Assembly (NCBI RefSeq): GCF_028649475.1
Contig: NZ_JAQSIP010000001.1
Coordinates: 124,001 to 188,000 of the forward strand
Length of the DNA stretch: 64,000 nucleotides
Direction of reading: 5' to 3'
DNA from: Curvibacter cyanobacteriorum
GTDB lineage: Bacteria > Pseudomonadota > Gammaproteobacteria > Burkholderiales > Burkholderiaceae_C
Below the pieces are notes generated by a model that did not search any database, had not been told where the DNA came from, and saw nothing but the letters and a program-made list of their open reading frames with translations. The first letter of the stretch is position 1, and the number at the start of each line of letters is the position of its first letter. Both the position numbers and the translations under genes were made by a program. This document shows, in pieces, positions 8,981-17,418 of this stretch.

Positions 8981-9044
8981 ACATCGGCACATCGGCACAT
9001 CGGCACATCGGCACATCGGCACATCGGCACATCGGCACATCGGC
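8981..9044. repeat. Tandem repeat, eight perfect copies of ACATCGGC
   Basis: Eight uninterrupted, identical 8-bp units (64 bp), ending 47 bases before the first downstream PtxS-like operator. No coding sequence crosses it. Perfect identity of all units suggests recent slippage, so copy number may vary between strains. Confidence 0.97.
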
Positions 9045-9091
9045 GTCCAGGGCCCGGGAGGCACCCCTCAGGGTTTCTTCTGATTCCAAGA

Positions 9092-9105
9092 TGAAACCGG
9101 TTTCT
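9092..9105. promoter_or_regulatory. PtxS-like operator 1 of the transporter-kguEKD operon
   Basis: TGAAACCGGTTTCT, one mismatch to the recalled PtxS consensus; the inner 12 bases are a perfect palindrome. Confidence 0.75.
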
Positions 9106-9113
9106 TAAACTTA

Positions 9114-9127
9114 TGAAATCGGTTTCA
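9114..9127. promoter_or_regulatory. PtxS-like operator 2 of the transporter-kguEKD operon
   Basis: TGAAATCGGTTTCA, one mismatch to the recalled consensus. Its centre is 22 bp from operator 1, about two helical turns, so two repressor dimers would bind the same DNA face. The A/T-rich TTAAACTTA between the sites may be part of the promoter. Confidence 0.72.
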
Positions 9128-9214
9128 GCATGACGCAGTGTCGGTCTGGAATGGGGCTCAAACGGGTTTGTGGCTCGGCGCTTCGGCGCGGCGCAGGCTT
9201 CAGCGGAACACAAC

Positions 9215-9886
9215 GTGAACTACAGCTTTCAATTTGAAGAGGTGCTGGCCGCATGGCCGCTGTTGCTCAAGGGCACCTGGATCACGGTGCAGCTGTCCTT
9301 GTTGGCCACGGTCCTGGGCTTGTGCGTGGCGATCCTGTGCGCCTGGGGCAAGACGGCGGGCCCCAAGCCGCTGCGCTGGGTGATCCAGGCCTACATCGAG
9401 CTGATCCGCAACACGCCGTTCCTGGTCCAGCTGTTCTTCTTCTTTTTCGCCTTGCCGGCGATCGGCCTGCGCTGGAGCGCTTACACCGCGGCCTTGACGG
9501 CGATGGTGATCAACCTGGGGGCCTATGCCACCGAGATCATCCGCGCCGGGATCGAGGCCATTCCCAAGGGGCAGATCGAGGCGGGGCTGGCGCTCAACCT
9601 CAAGCGTTGGGAGATCTTCCGCTTCATCATCCTCAAGCCCGCGCTCAAGGCCATCTACCCGGCGCTGACCAGCCAGTTCATCTTGCTGATGCTGAGCTCG
9701 GCCGTGGTCTCGGTGATCTCGGCCGACGACCTGACCTCGGTGGCCGCCAACCTGCAATCGCAGACCTTCCGCAGCTTTGAGATCTACATCGTGGTGGCCT
9801 TGATATACCTGGGGCTGTCGATGCTGTTCTCGGCCCTGTTCAAGCTGATCTACCAGTGGGGACTGAACTACCCCGACCGGCGCTGA
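9215..9886 (+). CDS. ABC transporter permease, polar amino-acid (HisM/GlnP) type
   Basis: 223 residues from the GTG at 9215 (MNYSFQFEEVL, the usual start for this family); the frame opens earlier but without family similarity. About five membrane helices. The EAA loop that docks on the ATPase is EIIRAGIEAIPKGQIEAGLALNL. IELIRNTPFLVQLFFFFF is the conserved ...RxTPxLVQL signature of the PAAT family. It is the first gene of an operon with a second permease, a binding protein and an ATPase, then sugar-acid genes. Family membership suggests amino acids, but the operators and neighbours point to a keto-sugar acid such as 2-ketogluconate. Confidence 0.9.
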   Translation: MNYSFQFEEVLAAWPLLLKGTWITVQLSLLATVLGLCVAILCAWGKTAGPKPLRWVIQAYIELIRNTPFLVQLFFFFFALPAIGLRWSAYTAALTAMVINLGAYATEIIRAGIEAIPKGQIEAGLALNLKRWEIFRFIILKPALKAIYPALTSQFILLMLSSAVVSVISADDLTSVAANLQSQTFRSFEIYIVVALIYLGLSMLFSALFKLIYQWGLNYPDRR

Positions 9887-9935
9887 GGCGCACCGCCCAG
9901 CCCCCTTGATTCACGGGTACCAGGAGATTTGACCC

Positions 9936-10589
9936 ATGCGCAGCTTTGGTTTGTCTGAGTTCATGTTCATTGTGGAGGCCGCCCGCTGGACGCTGGCCTT
10001 GTCCCTGCTGGCCTTCGTCGGCGGCGCGCTGGTGGGCCTGATGGTGGCCCTGGCGCGCAGCTCGGAGTCGCGCTGGGCGCAGGGCGCCGCGGGCTTGTTC
10101 ATCCAGGTGTTTCAGGGCACGCCGCTGCTGCTGCAGTTGTTCCTGATCTTTTTCGGCGCACCGGTGCTGGGCCTGGACATCAACCCCTGGGTGGCGGCCG
10201 GGCTGGCGCTGATCCTGAACAGCGGGGCCTTCCTCGGTGAGATCTGGCGCGGCTGCATTCAGGCCGTGCCGCGCGGCCAGAGTGAAGCCGCCCACGCGCT
10301 GGGCCTGTCGTACATCAGCCGCCTGCGCGACGTGGTGCTGCCCCAGGCCTGGCGCATCGCCGTGCCGCCCACCGTGGGCTATGGCGTGCAGATCATCAAG
10401 GGCACCTCGCTGGCGGCCATCATCGGCTTCACCGAGATCACCCGCGCTGGTCAGATCATCAACAACGCCACCTTCCAGCCGCTGCTGGTGTTCAGCGTGG
10501 TGGCGGCGCTGTACTTCGTGCTGTGCTGGCCCCTGTCCCTGCTGGCTGCGCGCATGGAGCGGCGCCTGGCCGCGGCGCAGGCGCGCTGA
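9936..10589 (+). CDS. ABC transporter permease, second subunit of PAAT-type importer
   Basis: 217 residues with an AGGAGA ribosome-binding site before the ATG. Membrane helices around residues 18-40, 60-75 and 85-105, with more near the C-terminus. The TPLLLQLFLIFFG signature and EAA loop (GEIWRGCIQAVPRGQSEAAHALGLS) mark it as a permease of the polar amino-acid uptake family. With the upstream permease it would form a heterodimeric channel. It follows 49 bases behind that gene. Confidence 0.9.
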   Translation: MRSFGLSEFMFIVEAARWTLALSLLAFVGGALVGLMVALARSSESRWAQGAAGLFIQVFQGTPLLLQLFLIFFGAPVLGLDINPWVAAGLALILNSGAFLGEIWRGCIQAVPRGQSEAAHALGLSYISRLRDVVLPQAWRIAVPPTVGYGVQIIKGTSLAAIIGFTEITRAGQIINNATFQPLLVFSVVAALYFVLCWPLSLLAARMERRLAAAQAR

Positions 10590-10645
10590 GCCGCCCTGTT
10601 TGTTTTGCTGTGCCCCCTCAACTTTCATTTCAACTGGAGACTGCC

Positions 10646-11464
10646 ATGACCCGTTCCGCGAACCCGCTCTCGTCCGGCCTGAGCCGCCGCACCCTGACCG
10701 CTGGCCTGGTCGCCACGGCCCTGGGCTCCTTGCTGCCCGGCGTTGGCTCGGCGCAGACCCTGGAAGAACTCAAGAAGAAGGGCGAAATCACCATCGGCCT
10801 GCTGGTGGACTTTCCGCCCTACGGCACCACCAACGCGCAGAACCAGCCTGACGGCTACGACGCCGATGTCGCCAAGCTGCTGGGCAAGGACCTGGGCCTG
10901 AAGGTCAACCTGGTGCCGGTGACCGGCCCCAACCGCATTCCTTTCTTGCTGACCAACAAGCTCGACTTGCTGGTGGCCTCGCTGGCCATCACGCCCGAGC
11001 GGGCCAAGCAGGTGCAGTTCTCCACCCCTTATGCGGCTGCCACCATTGTGTTGTTCGGCGCTGCCAAGACCCCCATCAAGAGCGCCGCGGACCTGAAGGG
11101 CCTGCGCGTGGGCGTGGCGCGGGCCAGCACCCAGGACGTGGCGGTCACCAAGGCCGCGCCCGAGGGCACCGAGATCCGCCGTTTTGACGACGACGCATCG
11201 GCCATGCAGGCCCTGCTGTCGGGTCAGGTGGACGCGATCGGCTGCTCGGTCACCGTGGCCGCGCAGATCAACAAGCGGGCCCCGGCGGGAGCCTTTGACG
11301 TCAAGTTCAACCTGCTGCAGCAGGCCATGGGCATGGCGATGCGCCCCAACCAAGCCGAGCTGCTCAAGGTGGTCAATGAATTTGTCGCCCGCAACACCGC
11401 GAACGGCGAGCTGAACAAGCTCTACCGCAAGTGGCTGGAGACCGACCTGCCCAAGCTGTCCTGA
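10646..11464 (+). CDS. Periplasmic substrate-binding protein of the PAAT-type importer
   Basis: 272 residues from the ATG at 10646, with GGAGA just upstream. The signal sequence contains a twin-arginine SRRTLTAG followed by a hydrophobic stretch to about residue 36 (GSAQT), so Tat export is possible. The mature part is a family 3 (SBP_bac_3) binding protein: [33 protein letters not shown], and [24 protein letters not shown]. Family members mostly bind amino acids; here the operon argues for 2-ketogluconate or a related keto acid. The binding pocket cannot be predicted reliably by eye. Confidence 0.88.
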   Translation: MTRSANPLSSGLSRRTLTAGLVATALGSLLPGVGSAQTLEELKKKGEITIGLLVDFPPYGTTNAQNQPDGYDADVAKLLGKDLGLKVNLVPVTGPNRIPFLLTNKLDLLVASLAITPERAKQVQFSTPYAAATIVLFGAAKTPIKSAADLKGLRVGVARASTQDVAVTKAAPEGTEIRRFDDDASAMQALLSGQVDAIGCSVTVAAQINKRAPAGAFDVKFNLLQQAMGMAMRPNQAELLKVVNEFVARNTANGELNKLYRKWLETDLPKLS

Positions 11465-11514
11465 GCCGATTTCCACCGCGCACCACCCGCCGTCCAACCG
11501 ACCCTTGCCCCGCC

Positions 11515-12300
11515 ATGACCTCCATCGCCCCCGCCAGCCCCCGCCCAGCCGACCCCATCATCCGCCTTGAGCAGGTGTCCAAGTGGTACGGCCAGTTCCA
11601 GGTGCTCACGGACATCAGCCTCAGCGTGCAGGCTGGCGAGCGCATCGTGATCTGCGGCCCGTCGGGCTCGGGCAAGTCGACCCTGATCCGCTGCATCAAC
11701 CGGCTCGAGACCGTGCAGCAGGGGCGCATCGAGGTCGATGGCATCGACCTCACGGCGGGCGGGCGCAATGTGGACGCGGTGCGGCAAGAGGTGGGCATGG
11801 TGTTCCAGCAGTTCAACCTGTTCCCGCACCTGACCATCCTGCAGAACTGCACGCTGGCGCCGATGCGCTCGCGCGGCATGAGCGCACCGGAGGCCGAGGC
11901 GGTGGCCATGAAGTACCTGACCCGGGTGCGCATCCCGGACCAGGCCCACAAGTACCCCAGCCAGCTCTCTGGCGGGCAGCAGCAGCGCGTGGCGATCGCG
12001 CGTGCCCTGTGCATGACGCCCAAGGTGATGCTGTTCGACGAGCCGACCTCGGCGCTCGACCCCGAGATGGTCAAAGAGGTGTTGGACACCATGATCAGCC
12101 TGGCCGACGATGGCATGACCATGCTGTGTGTGACCCATGAGATGGGCTTCGCCCGCAGCGTGGCCGACCGGGTGATCTTCATGGCCGATGGCCGCATCAT
12201 CGAGCAGGCGCCCCCGGCCGAGTTTTTTGGCCAACCCCAGCACGCTAAGACGCGCCAATTTCTGGGGCAGATCTTGTCGTCGCACCAGGCGACCGCATGA
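11515..12300 (+). CDS. ABC transporter ATP-binding protein, PAAT type (GlnQ/HisP-like)
   Basis: 261 residues. Walker [10 protein letters not shown] near residue 49, Q-loop [11 protein letters not shown], signature LSGGQQQR near residue 152, Walker [14 protein letters not shown], and the switch histidine in CVTHEMG. All catalytic motifs are intact. The N-terminus has a short extra segment before the core. Its stop codon overlaps the start of kguE (ATGA), coupling the transporter to the catabolic genes. Confidence 0.92.
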   Translation: MTSIAPASPRPADPIIRLEQVSKWYGQFQVLTDISLSVQAGERIVICGPSGSGKSTLIRCINRLETVQQGRIEVDGIDLTAGGRNVDAVRQEVGMVFQQFNLFPHLTILQNCTLAPMRSRGMSAPEAEAVAMKYLTRVRIPDQAHKYPSQLSGGQQQRVAIARALCMTPKVMLFDEPTSALDPEMVKEVLDTMISLADDGMTMLCVTHEMGFARSVADRVIFMADGRIIEQAPPAEFFGQPQHAKTRQFLGQILSSHQATA

Positions 12301-13124
12301 GCGGCGCCGACGCGGGGGCGTTTGCGGCCCTGATCTCGCTCACCGCCTTCGGGGCCAGCGACGTGCTGCGCCTGGGGCAGCTGCATTTCTCCGAGCTGGC
12401 CCACGCGGCCGGCGCCGATGGGGTGGAGGTGCGCGGCGAGTTGTGGCGCGGTGGGGCCGCCGAGCGGCAGGACCTGGCCCAGGCCCTGGCGGCGCTGGGC
12501 CTGCAGCGCGTCTATTCCAGCCCCCAAGGCCTGTGGCAGGACGACGGGGCGCTGGACCATGCGGCCCTGGCCGACGGCCTGCAAACCGCGCAGGCCTTGG
12601 GGGCGCCCCGTTTGAAGATGGCCATCGGCGGGTTCTCGACCGCCTCGTGCCGCACCTTGTCGACCTTGCAAGCCACCCTGGCGCAAACCCCTGGCCTGGA
12701 CTTGGTGATCGAGAACGACCAGACCGCCAGTGCCGGCACCCTGGGGGCCTTGCAGCGGTTCACGGCCGCCTGTGACCAGGCGGGGGTGTCCCTGGGCCTG
12801 ACCTTTGACATGGGCAACTGGCATTGGACGGGGGAGTGCCCCTTGCAGGCGGCGCAGGCGCTGGCCCCGCGGGTCCGCTATGTGCACTGCAAGGGGGTGC
12901 TGCGCCAGCCGCAGCGCTGGGTGGCGGTGCCCCTGGCGCAGTCGCAGGCCCCTTGGCGCGCGGTGTTGCGTGCGCTGCCCGCCGACAGGCCGTGGGCCAT
13001 CGAATACCCGCTGCAGGGCGATGACCTGTTGGCCACCACGCGTGGCGAGTTGGCCCTGCTGCGCGCGGAGGCCCAGCGGGTCCGCGCTGTGCACGAATCA
13101 AGCGCCTGGTGCGAAGCGGCATGA
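12297..13124 (+). CDS. kguE: KguE-like TIM-barrel sugar isomerase/epimerase family protein
   Basis: 275 residues of the xylose-isomerase-like TIM-barrel (AP endonuclease 2) family. Likely metal ligands sit at the ends of strands: [26 protein letters not shown] and AIEYPL. In Pseudomonas kguE is part of the 2-ketogluconate operon; its precise chemistry is not well established. Adjacent kguK and kguD orthologues and the overlap with the ABC ATPase gene support the name. Alternatives are a hydroxypyruvate-isomerase-like enzyme or another keto-sugar epimerase. Confidence 0.75.
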   Translation: MSGADAGAFAALISLTAFGASDVLRLGQLHFSELAHAAGADGVEVRGELWRGGAAERQDLAQALAALGLQRVYSSPQGLWQDDGALDHAALADGLQTAQALGAPRLKMAIGGFSTASCRTLSTLQATLAQTPGLDLVIENDQTASAGTLGALQRFTAACDQAGVSLGLTFDMGNWHWTGECPLQAAQALAPRVRYVHCKGVLRQPQRWVAVPLAQSQAPWRAVLRALPADRPWAIEYPLQGDDLLATTRGELALLRAEAQRVRAVHESSAWCEAA

Positions 13125-13205
13125 GGGCGTTGGGGGGCCGTGGGCCCGGGCTGAACGGCTGGGCGTGTGCAAGGCCCGGCCTCTATTTTTGAAGAAGGTG
13201 TGTTC

Positions 13206-14177
13206 ATGCAGGTTGCCACTTCCCCGTCCGGACTGGACGTGATCACGTTCGGTGAGGCCATGATGCTGCTGGTCGCCGACCGGCCTGGCCCGCTGGAAGA
13301 CGCGCAAGCGTTTTTCAAGCGCACGGCCGGGGCCGAAACCAATGTCGCCATCGGTCTGGCCCGTTTGGGCCTGCGCGTGGGGTGGGCCAGCCGCCTGGGC
13401 ACCGACTCGATGGGCCGCTACCTGCTGGCGGCCATGCAGGCCGAGGGCATCGACTGTTCGCATGTGGTTTGCGACCCAATGCAACGCACCGGCTTCCAGT
13501 TCAAGGGCCGCGTCACCGACGGCAGCGACCCGCCGGTGGAATACCACCGCCGGGGTTCGGCGGCCAGCCAGATGGGCCTGGCCGACATCGACGAGCCCTG
13601 GTTGCTGGCGGCGCGCCACCTGCACGCCACCGGGGTGTTCGCTGCGGTGTCGGCCACCACCTTGCCGGCGGCGCGGCACAGCATGGCGCTGATGCGCGCC
13701 GCCGGCCGCAGCGTGTCGTTTGACACCAACCTGCGGCCCACGCTGTGGGGCAGTGCCGAGCTGATGCGGCGCGAGATCAACCAACTCGCCAGCCTCGCCG
13801 ACTGGGTGCTGCCGGGCATCGAGGAAGGCCGCTTGCTCACAGGCTTGCACAGCCCGCAGGACATCGCGCAGTTCTACCTGGCGCAGGGCGCGCGCCTGGT
13901 GGTGGTCAAGCTCGGTGCGGCAGGGGCCTACTACCAGGGACACCACCAAGGCGAGGCCGTGTCGGGCCATGTCGAGGGCTTCCCGGTGGCCGAGGTGATC
14001 GACACCGTGGGCGCGGGCGATGGCTTTGCGGTGGGCGTGGTCAGTGCGTTGCTCGAGGGGCTGACGGTGCCGCAGGCCGTGCAGCGCGGTGCCTGGATCG
14101 GCGCGCGCGCGGTGCAGGTCTTGGGCGACACCGAAGGCCTGCCCACCCGGGCTCAGTTGCAGGAGGCCGGGCTGTGA
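13206..14177 (+). CDS. kguK: PfkB-family sugar-acid kinase, probable 2-ketogluconate kinase
   Basis: 323 residues from the ATG at 13206, with a GAAGAAGG ribosome-binding site. Ribokinase/PfkB signatures: GAETNVAIGLARLG near the N-terminus and DTVGAGDGFAVG (about residue 265), whose Asp is the catalytic base and whose Gly-Ala-Gly forms the anion hole. It is close to 2-keto-3-deoxygluconate kinase (KdgK); between kguE and kguD the likelier substrate is 2-keto-D-gluconate, giving the 6-phosphate in the cytoplasm. The stop overlaps the GTG start of kguD. Confidence 0.8.
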   Translation: MQVATSPSGLDVITFGEAMMLLVADRPGPLEDAQAFFKRTAGAETNVAIGLARLGLRVGWASRLGTDSMGRYLLAAMQAEGIDCSHVVCDPMQRTGFQFKGRVTDGSDPPVEYHRRGSAASQMGLADIDEPWLLAARHLHATGVFAAVSATTLPAARHSMALMRAAGRSVSFDTNLRPTLWGSAELMRREINQLASLADWVLPGIEEGRLLTGLHSPQDIAQFYLAQGARLVVVKLGAAGAYYQGHHQGEAVSGHVEGFPVAEVIDTVGAGDGFAVGVVSALLEGLTVPQAVQRGAWIGARAVQVLGDTEGLPTRAQLQEAGL

Positions 14178-15190
14178 CGGCCGCCCGTCCGCTGGAGGGG
14201 ACACGCCGCCGGGTGCTGGTGTTCCGCGAGCTGCCACCCGATCTGCTGGCGCAGTTGCAGGCGCAGCACGAGGTCACGGTCGCCAACCCGCGCGTGCCCG
14301 AGCAGCGCGCGGCCTTCGACGCCGCTTGGCCCGACGCCGAAGCCCTGATCGGCGCCAGTGTGTCCATCACCGAGGCGATGCTGGACCGGGCACCGCGGTT
14401 GCGGGTGATCTCCAGCATTTCGGTGGGGGTGGACAACTACCCGTTGGCGGCCTTGCGGGCGCGCGGCATCGCGCTGTGCCACACGCCAGGGGTGCTGACC
14501 GAGACCACGGCCGACACGGTGTTTGCGCTCATCATGGCCAGCAGCCGCCGCTTGGTGGAACTGGCCCTGCATGTGCGTGAAGGGCGCTGGCAACGCAACA
14601 TTGATGAGTCCCTGTTTGGCCGCGATGTGCATGGCAAGACGCTGGGCATCCTTGGCTTTGGCCGCATCGGTCAGGCCCTGGCGCGGCGCGCCGCGCTGGG
14701 CTTCAACATGCCGGTGCTCTACCACGCCCGGCGTGCCGTGGACCTGGCCCGGCATGCGCCCGAGTTGCAGGGGCGTGTGGCACACCGGCCGCTCGACGAG
14801 GTGCTGGCCGCGTCGGACATCGTGGCCGCGGTGCTGCCCCTGACCCCCGCCACCCGGGGGCTGATGGACGCGGCCGCGTTTGCACGCATGAAGCCCGGAG
14901 CCATCTTCGTCAATGGCGCGCGCGGTGCGATCGTGGATGAGGCGGCGCTGCTGCAGGCGCTGGACCACGGCACCTTGAGCGCCGCGGGGCTTGATGTGTT
15001 TGCCACCGAACCGCTGCCGCAGGCGTCGCCGCTGCGGACCCATCCCCGGGTCACGGCCTTGCCCCACATTGGCTCGGCCACCCACGAAACCCGCTACGCC
15101 ATGGCCGCGCTGGCCACCCGCAACCTGCTGCAGGCGCTGGCCGGGGAGACCCCCGAGGCGCTCTACACCGAGTCGTCCGTCGGCCTGTGA
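14174..15190 (+). CDS. kguD: D-isomer 2-hydroxyacid dehydrogenase, probable 2-keto-6-phosphogluconate reductase
   Basis: 338 residues from a GTG at 14174 overlapping the kguK stop (GTGA). NAD(P)-binding motif GILGFGRIGQALARR near residue 157. Catalytic Arg in NGARGAIVDE, Glu in DVFATEPLP and His in LPHIGSATHE are all present. This is the GyaR/GhrB-like branch that includes KguD, which reduces 2-keto-6-phosphogluconate to 6-phosphogluconate and so feeds the Entner-Doudoroff or pentose-phosphate route. A glyoxylate/hydroxypyruvate reductase role is the alternative, but the operon favours KguD. Confidence 0.8.
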   Translation: MTAARPLEGTRRRVLVFRELPPDLLAQLQAQHEVTVANPRVPEQRAAFDAAWPDAEALIGASVSITEAMLDRAPRLRVISSISVGVDNYPLAALRARGIALCHTPGVLTETTADTVFALIMASSRRLVELALHVREGRWQRNIDESLFGRDVHGKTLGILGFGRIGQALARRAALGFNMPVLYHARRAVDLARHAPELQGRVAHRPLDEVLAASDIVAAVLPLTPATRGLMDAAAFARMKPGAIFVNGARGAIVDEAALLQALDHGTLSAAGLDVFATEPLPQASPLRTHPRVTALPHIGSATHETRYAMAALATRNLLQALAGETPEALYTESSVGL

Positions 15191-15197
15191 GGGCCGA

Positions 15198-15219
15198 GGC
15201 GCCCCATGTGGGGGGCGCC
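15198..15219. terminator. GC-rich hairpin between convergent genes
   Basis: GGCGCCCC and GGGGCGCC arms around a 6-base loop just after the kguD stop. There is no T-tract, so it may only stall or protect the transcript end. Confidence 0.35.
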
Positions 15220-15271
15220 CTGGGACTTGGCCAGGCTTCACCCCGCTGTGGGCGGCCTGATCGCCCTGGAC

Positions 15272-16456
15272 TCAGGTGCTGGCCACGTGCGGTGCCGGGT
15301 TGGCGTCGTCCAGAAAGGGCTTGAACATCGAGAACTTTTCGGCTTGCATGCGTTGCAGCGCCGTGTGGCCCAGGGCCGCCGTGTCGGGGCCGTCCAGCGG
15401 CCACATGGCCATGCCGATGTTCACGTCCAGAGGGGCCTGGGCGGCGCGGTCCTGGATGGGGGCCAGCAGGCTGTGACGCAGCCGGGCGATGGCGCCGCGC
15501 AGGTGTTCCTGGCTGGGGGTGTGGTGCAACAGCACGACAAATCGGCCGTCGCCGAGGTGGCAGGCGAAGTCCGCATCGCGCGCGAACTGGCGCAGCCGCT
15601 GGCCGAAGGCGCGCAGCACCTCGGGGGGCAGGGCGGGCGGCGGGGCGTCGCTGGTCTGGCCGGGTTCGGCCACCTCGATCAGCAGGTAGCTGAAGCGCAG
15701 GCCGGTACGCTGGCTGCGCGCGATTTCTTGTCGCAGCGCGTCGTCCAGGGCGTGCGGGCCTGGCAAGGTGGTGACGAAATCCTCGCGTTGCATCTGGCGC
15801 GCGGCCGCCTGCGAGCGCAGGTAGCAGGCCATGTGCACGCAGTAGGTCCAGCCCATGACGAACAACATCAGCAGCAGGTAGACCACCGCATGGATCGGGT
15901 GCTGGTCGAGCGCGCCATCGTGGGGGATCTGGCTGCTGATGACAGCCCGCAAGGCCATCACCAGGGCCATGCCCAGCATGAACAGCGCTGACAGGGTGTT
16001 GACCAGTCGCTCCTCGGGGTTGACCCGGCTCAGCATGGCCAGGGCGCAGCCCAGCAGCAGCACGGCGTAGACGCTGTCGTGGAAGACGCGCCGGATCACC
16101 ACCTCGTCGAGGCACCCCCAGGTCAGCCCCATGAACACCGGCAGCAGCACCAAGCCCGACCACCACCGGCGCGGGGTGTCGCGCCGCATGAAGCGCAGGG
16201 AGCCCTCCAAAATCAACAGCAAGGCGGCAAACAGCAGACTGCTGCTCAGCAGCGTGGCCACCCCGGCCGAGGCCACGTAAGGGCTGGCCACGGCCATGAA
16301 CGCAAAGCCCAGGCAACCCAGCCCCGCCGCACCCGTCCACCAGGCCAGACCTGGCAACTGGCGGTTGATGCGCCAGATGGTGGTCAGCAGCAGTGCCGAC
16401 ATGGCCGCAGCCAGCACCATCAACAGCGACAGGGTGGGGCGATCAAGAAAGGGCAT
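15272..16456 (-). CDS. Membrane protein with degenerate GGDEF domain
   Basis: 394 residues. The N-terminal ~210 residues hold six or more hydrophobic segments (the first at about residues 8-26). The C-terminal ~180 residues align with a diguanylate cyclase domain (HALDDALRQEIARSQRTGLRFSYLLIEV ... FVVLLHHT), but the active-site GGDEF is GDGRF and the DxLTGLxNR entry motif is lost, so cyclase activity is unlikely. An RDAD motif precedes GDGRF by exactly five residues, the position of the inhibitory RxxD c-di-GMP site. It may therefore be a c-di-GMP receptor rather than an enzyme. Monocistronic, convergent with kguD. Confidence 0.75.
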   Translation of the reverse strand: MPFLDRPTLSLLMVLAAAMSALLLTTIWRINRQLPGLAWWTGAAGLGCLGFAFMAVASPYVASAGVATLLSSSLLFAALLLILEGSLRFMRRDTPRRWWSGLVLLPVFMGLTWGCLDEVVIRRVFHDSVYAVLLLGCALAMLSRVNPEERLVNTLSALFMLGMALVMALRAVISSQIPHDGALDQHPIHAVVYLLLMLFVMGWTYCVHMACYLRSQAAARQMQREDFVTTLPGPHALDDALRQEIARSQRTGLRFSYLLIEVAEPGQTSDAPPPALPPEVLRAFGQRLRQFARDADFACHLGDGRFVVLLHHTPSQEHLRGAIARLRHSLLAPIQDRAAQAPLDVNIGMAMWPLDGPDTAALGHTALQRMQAEKFSMFKPFLDDANPAPHVAST

Positions 16457-16713
16457 GGCAACTGGTCAGGGTGAGGGCAGGGTCCAGCGCACAGCCGCGC
16501 GGCAAGACAGCACCCGGTGGCAGGTCAGTCAGTCAAGGGATTGGGGCTCGTGTGATCACAGTTGAGAAATGATAGTTCCGTTGTGGCCAAGTGCCTACGG
16601 GGCTTTGATTCCGGTAAAGCTGATGGAAGTCGCTCAATTTCACAAGAATTGGCGTCAAATCCGAGCCTAACTGAGCCTGAGCTTAGTCCGAAATGTTCAA
16701 TTTGGAATGGCGC

Positions 16714-16992
16714 TCAGGTGACTTTGACGTCCTTCCAGAACGCCACCCGGCCCCGCACCGCTTCGGCTTCGGGCAGGGGATCGGGGTAGTACCAGGCGGC
16801 ATCGGCCAGCAGTTCGCCGTTCACGATCAGGGAGTGGTAGTGGGCCTGGCCTTTCCAGGCGCAGCTGCTGCGGTGGTTGCTGAAGGTGACGTACTGCGGG
16901 TTCAGGGCCGAGGCGGGGAAGTAATGGTTACCTTCGACCAGCACGGTGTCGTCGCTTTCGGCGATGACCACGCCGTTCCAAATGGCTTTCAT
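16714..16992 (-). CDS. DUF427 domain protein
   Basis: 92 residues, the whole length of a DUF427 domain: MKAIWNGVVIAES, then VEGNHYFP, the Trp/His-containing CAWKGQAHYHSL and a C-terminal AAWYYPDP. The family is small, beta-rich and of unknown function. It lies about 93 bases downstream of an ArsR-type gene on the same strand and may be cotranscribed. Confidence 0.85.
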   Translation of the reverse strand: MKAIWNGVVIAESDDTVLVEGNHYFPASALNPQYVTFSNHRSSCAWKGQAHYHSLIVNGELLADAAWYYPDPLPEAEAVRGRVAFWKDVKVT

Positions 16993-17085
16993 GGGTGACT
17001 TTCTTGGGGAGTGAAGAACTCGGAGGGGCGGCTTTGGCAGGGGCTGGGGCTGGGCGTGGTGGCTGGGGAAGCCAGCCCCGGGCTT

Positions 17086-17394
17086 TCAGGCGAAGACCGC
17101 CAGTTGCTGCAGCAGCGCGCCCAGGCGTTGCACCCCGTCTTGCAAGGACAGGGCGTACAGGTTTTCGGTGCCGCGCTTTTCGGCCACCACCAGACCGGCC
17201 TCACGCAAGACCTTGAGGTGGTGGGAGATGGCGGGGCGGCTCAGTGGCAACAGGGCCGCGATCTGCCCCACGTTGAGGCCCTGGGCTTCGCTGAGCAGCA
17301 TCAGGATCTGCTGGCGCGGGGCCTCGCTCAAGGCCTGCAAGAGGGCGGTGGTCTGGTCAAAGTGCAGGGCCAGGCTGCGGGTGTCGGCATGCAT
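17086..17394 (-). CDS. ArsR-family winged-helix regulator
   Basis: 102 residues. The recognition region is NVGQIAALLPLSRPAISHHLKVLREAGLV, followed by the beta-wing (AEKRGTENLYAL). Cysteines are absent from the recognition helix and the rest, so classical thiol metal sensing is unlikely; it belongs to the metal-independent subgroup. Target unknown, with DUF427 as the nearest candidate. Confidence 0.88.
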   Translation of the reverse strand: MHADTRSLALHFDQTTALLQALSEAPRQQILMLLSEAQGLNVGQIAALLPLSRPAISHHLKVLREAGLVVAEKRGTENLYALSLQDGVQRLGALLQQLAVFA

Positions 17395-17418
17395 GACAGG
17401 GCCGGTGGCAAGCCAGTG

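Larger units (their letters stand above)
8748..9214. other. Regulatory intergenic region of the kgu-like operon
   Basis: 467 bases without a gene between the repressor and the first permease gene. It carries an eight-copy octamer tandem repeat and two PtxS-like operators (listed separately). The short frames through the repeat are periodic artefacts of the octamer. Confidence 0.75.

Noticed and set aside
8981-9044. CRISPR-like repeat array
   Set aside because: The units are contiguous 8-mers without spacers, so it is a simple tandem repeat.
9215-12300. Plain amino-acid importer unrelated to the sugar-acid genes
   Set aside because: PtxS-like operators before it, overlap of the ATPase with kguE and the shared strand argue for one operon; amino-acid transport remains possible but is less likely.
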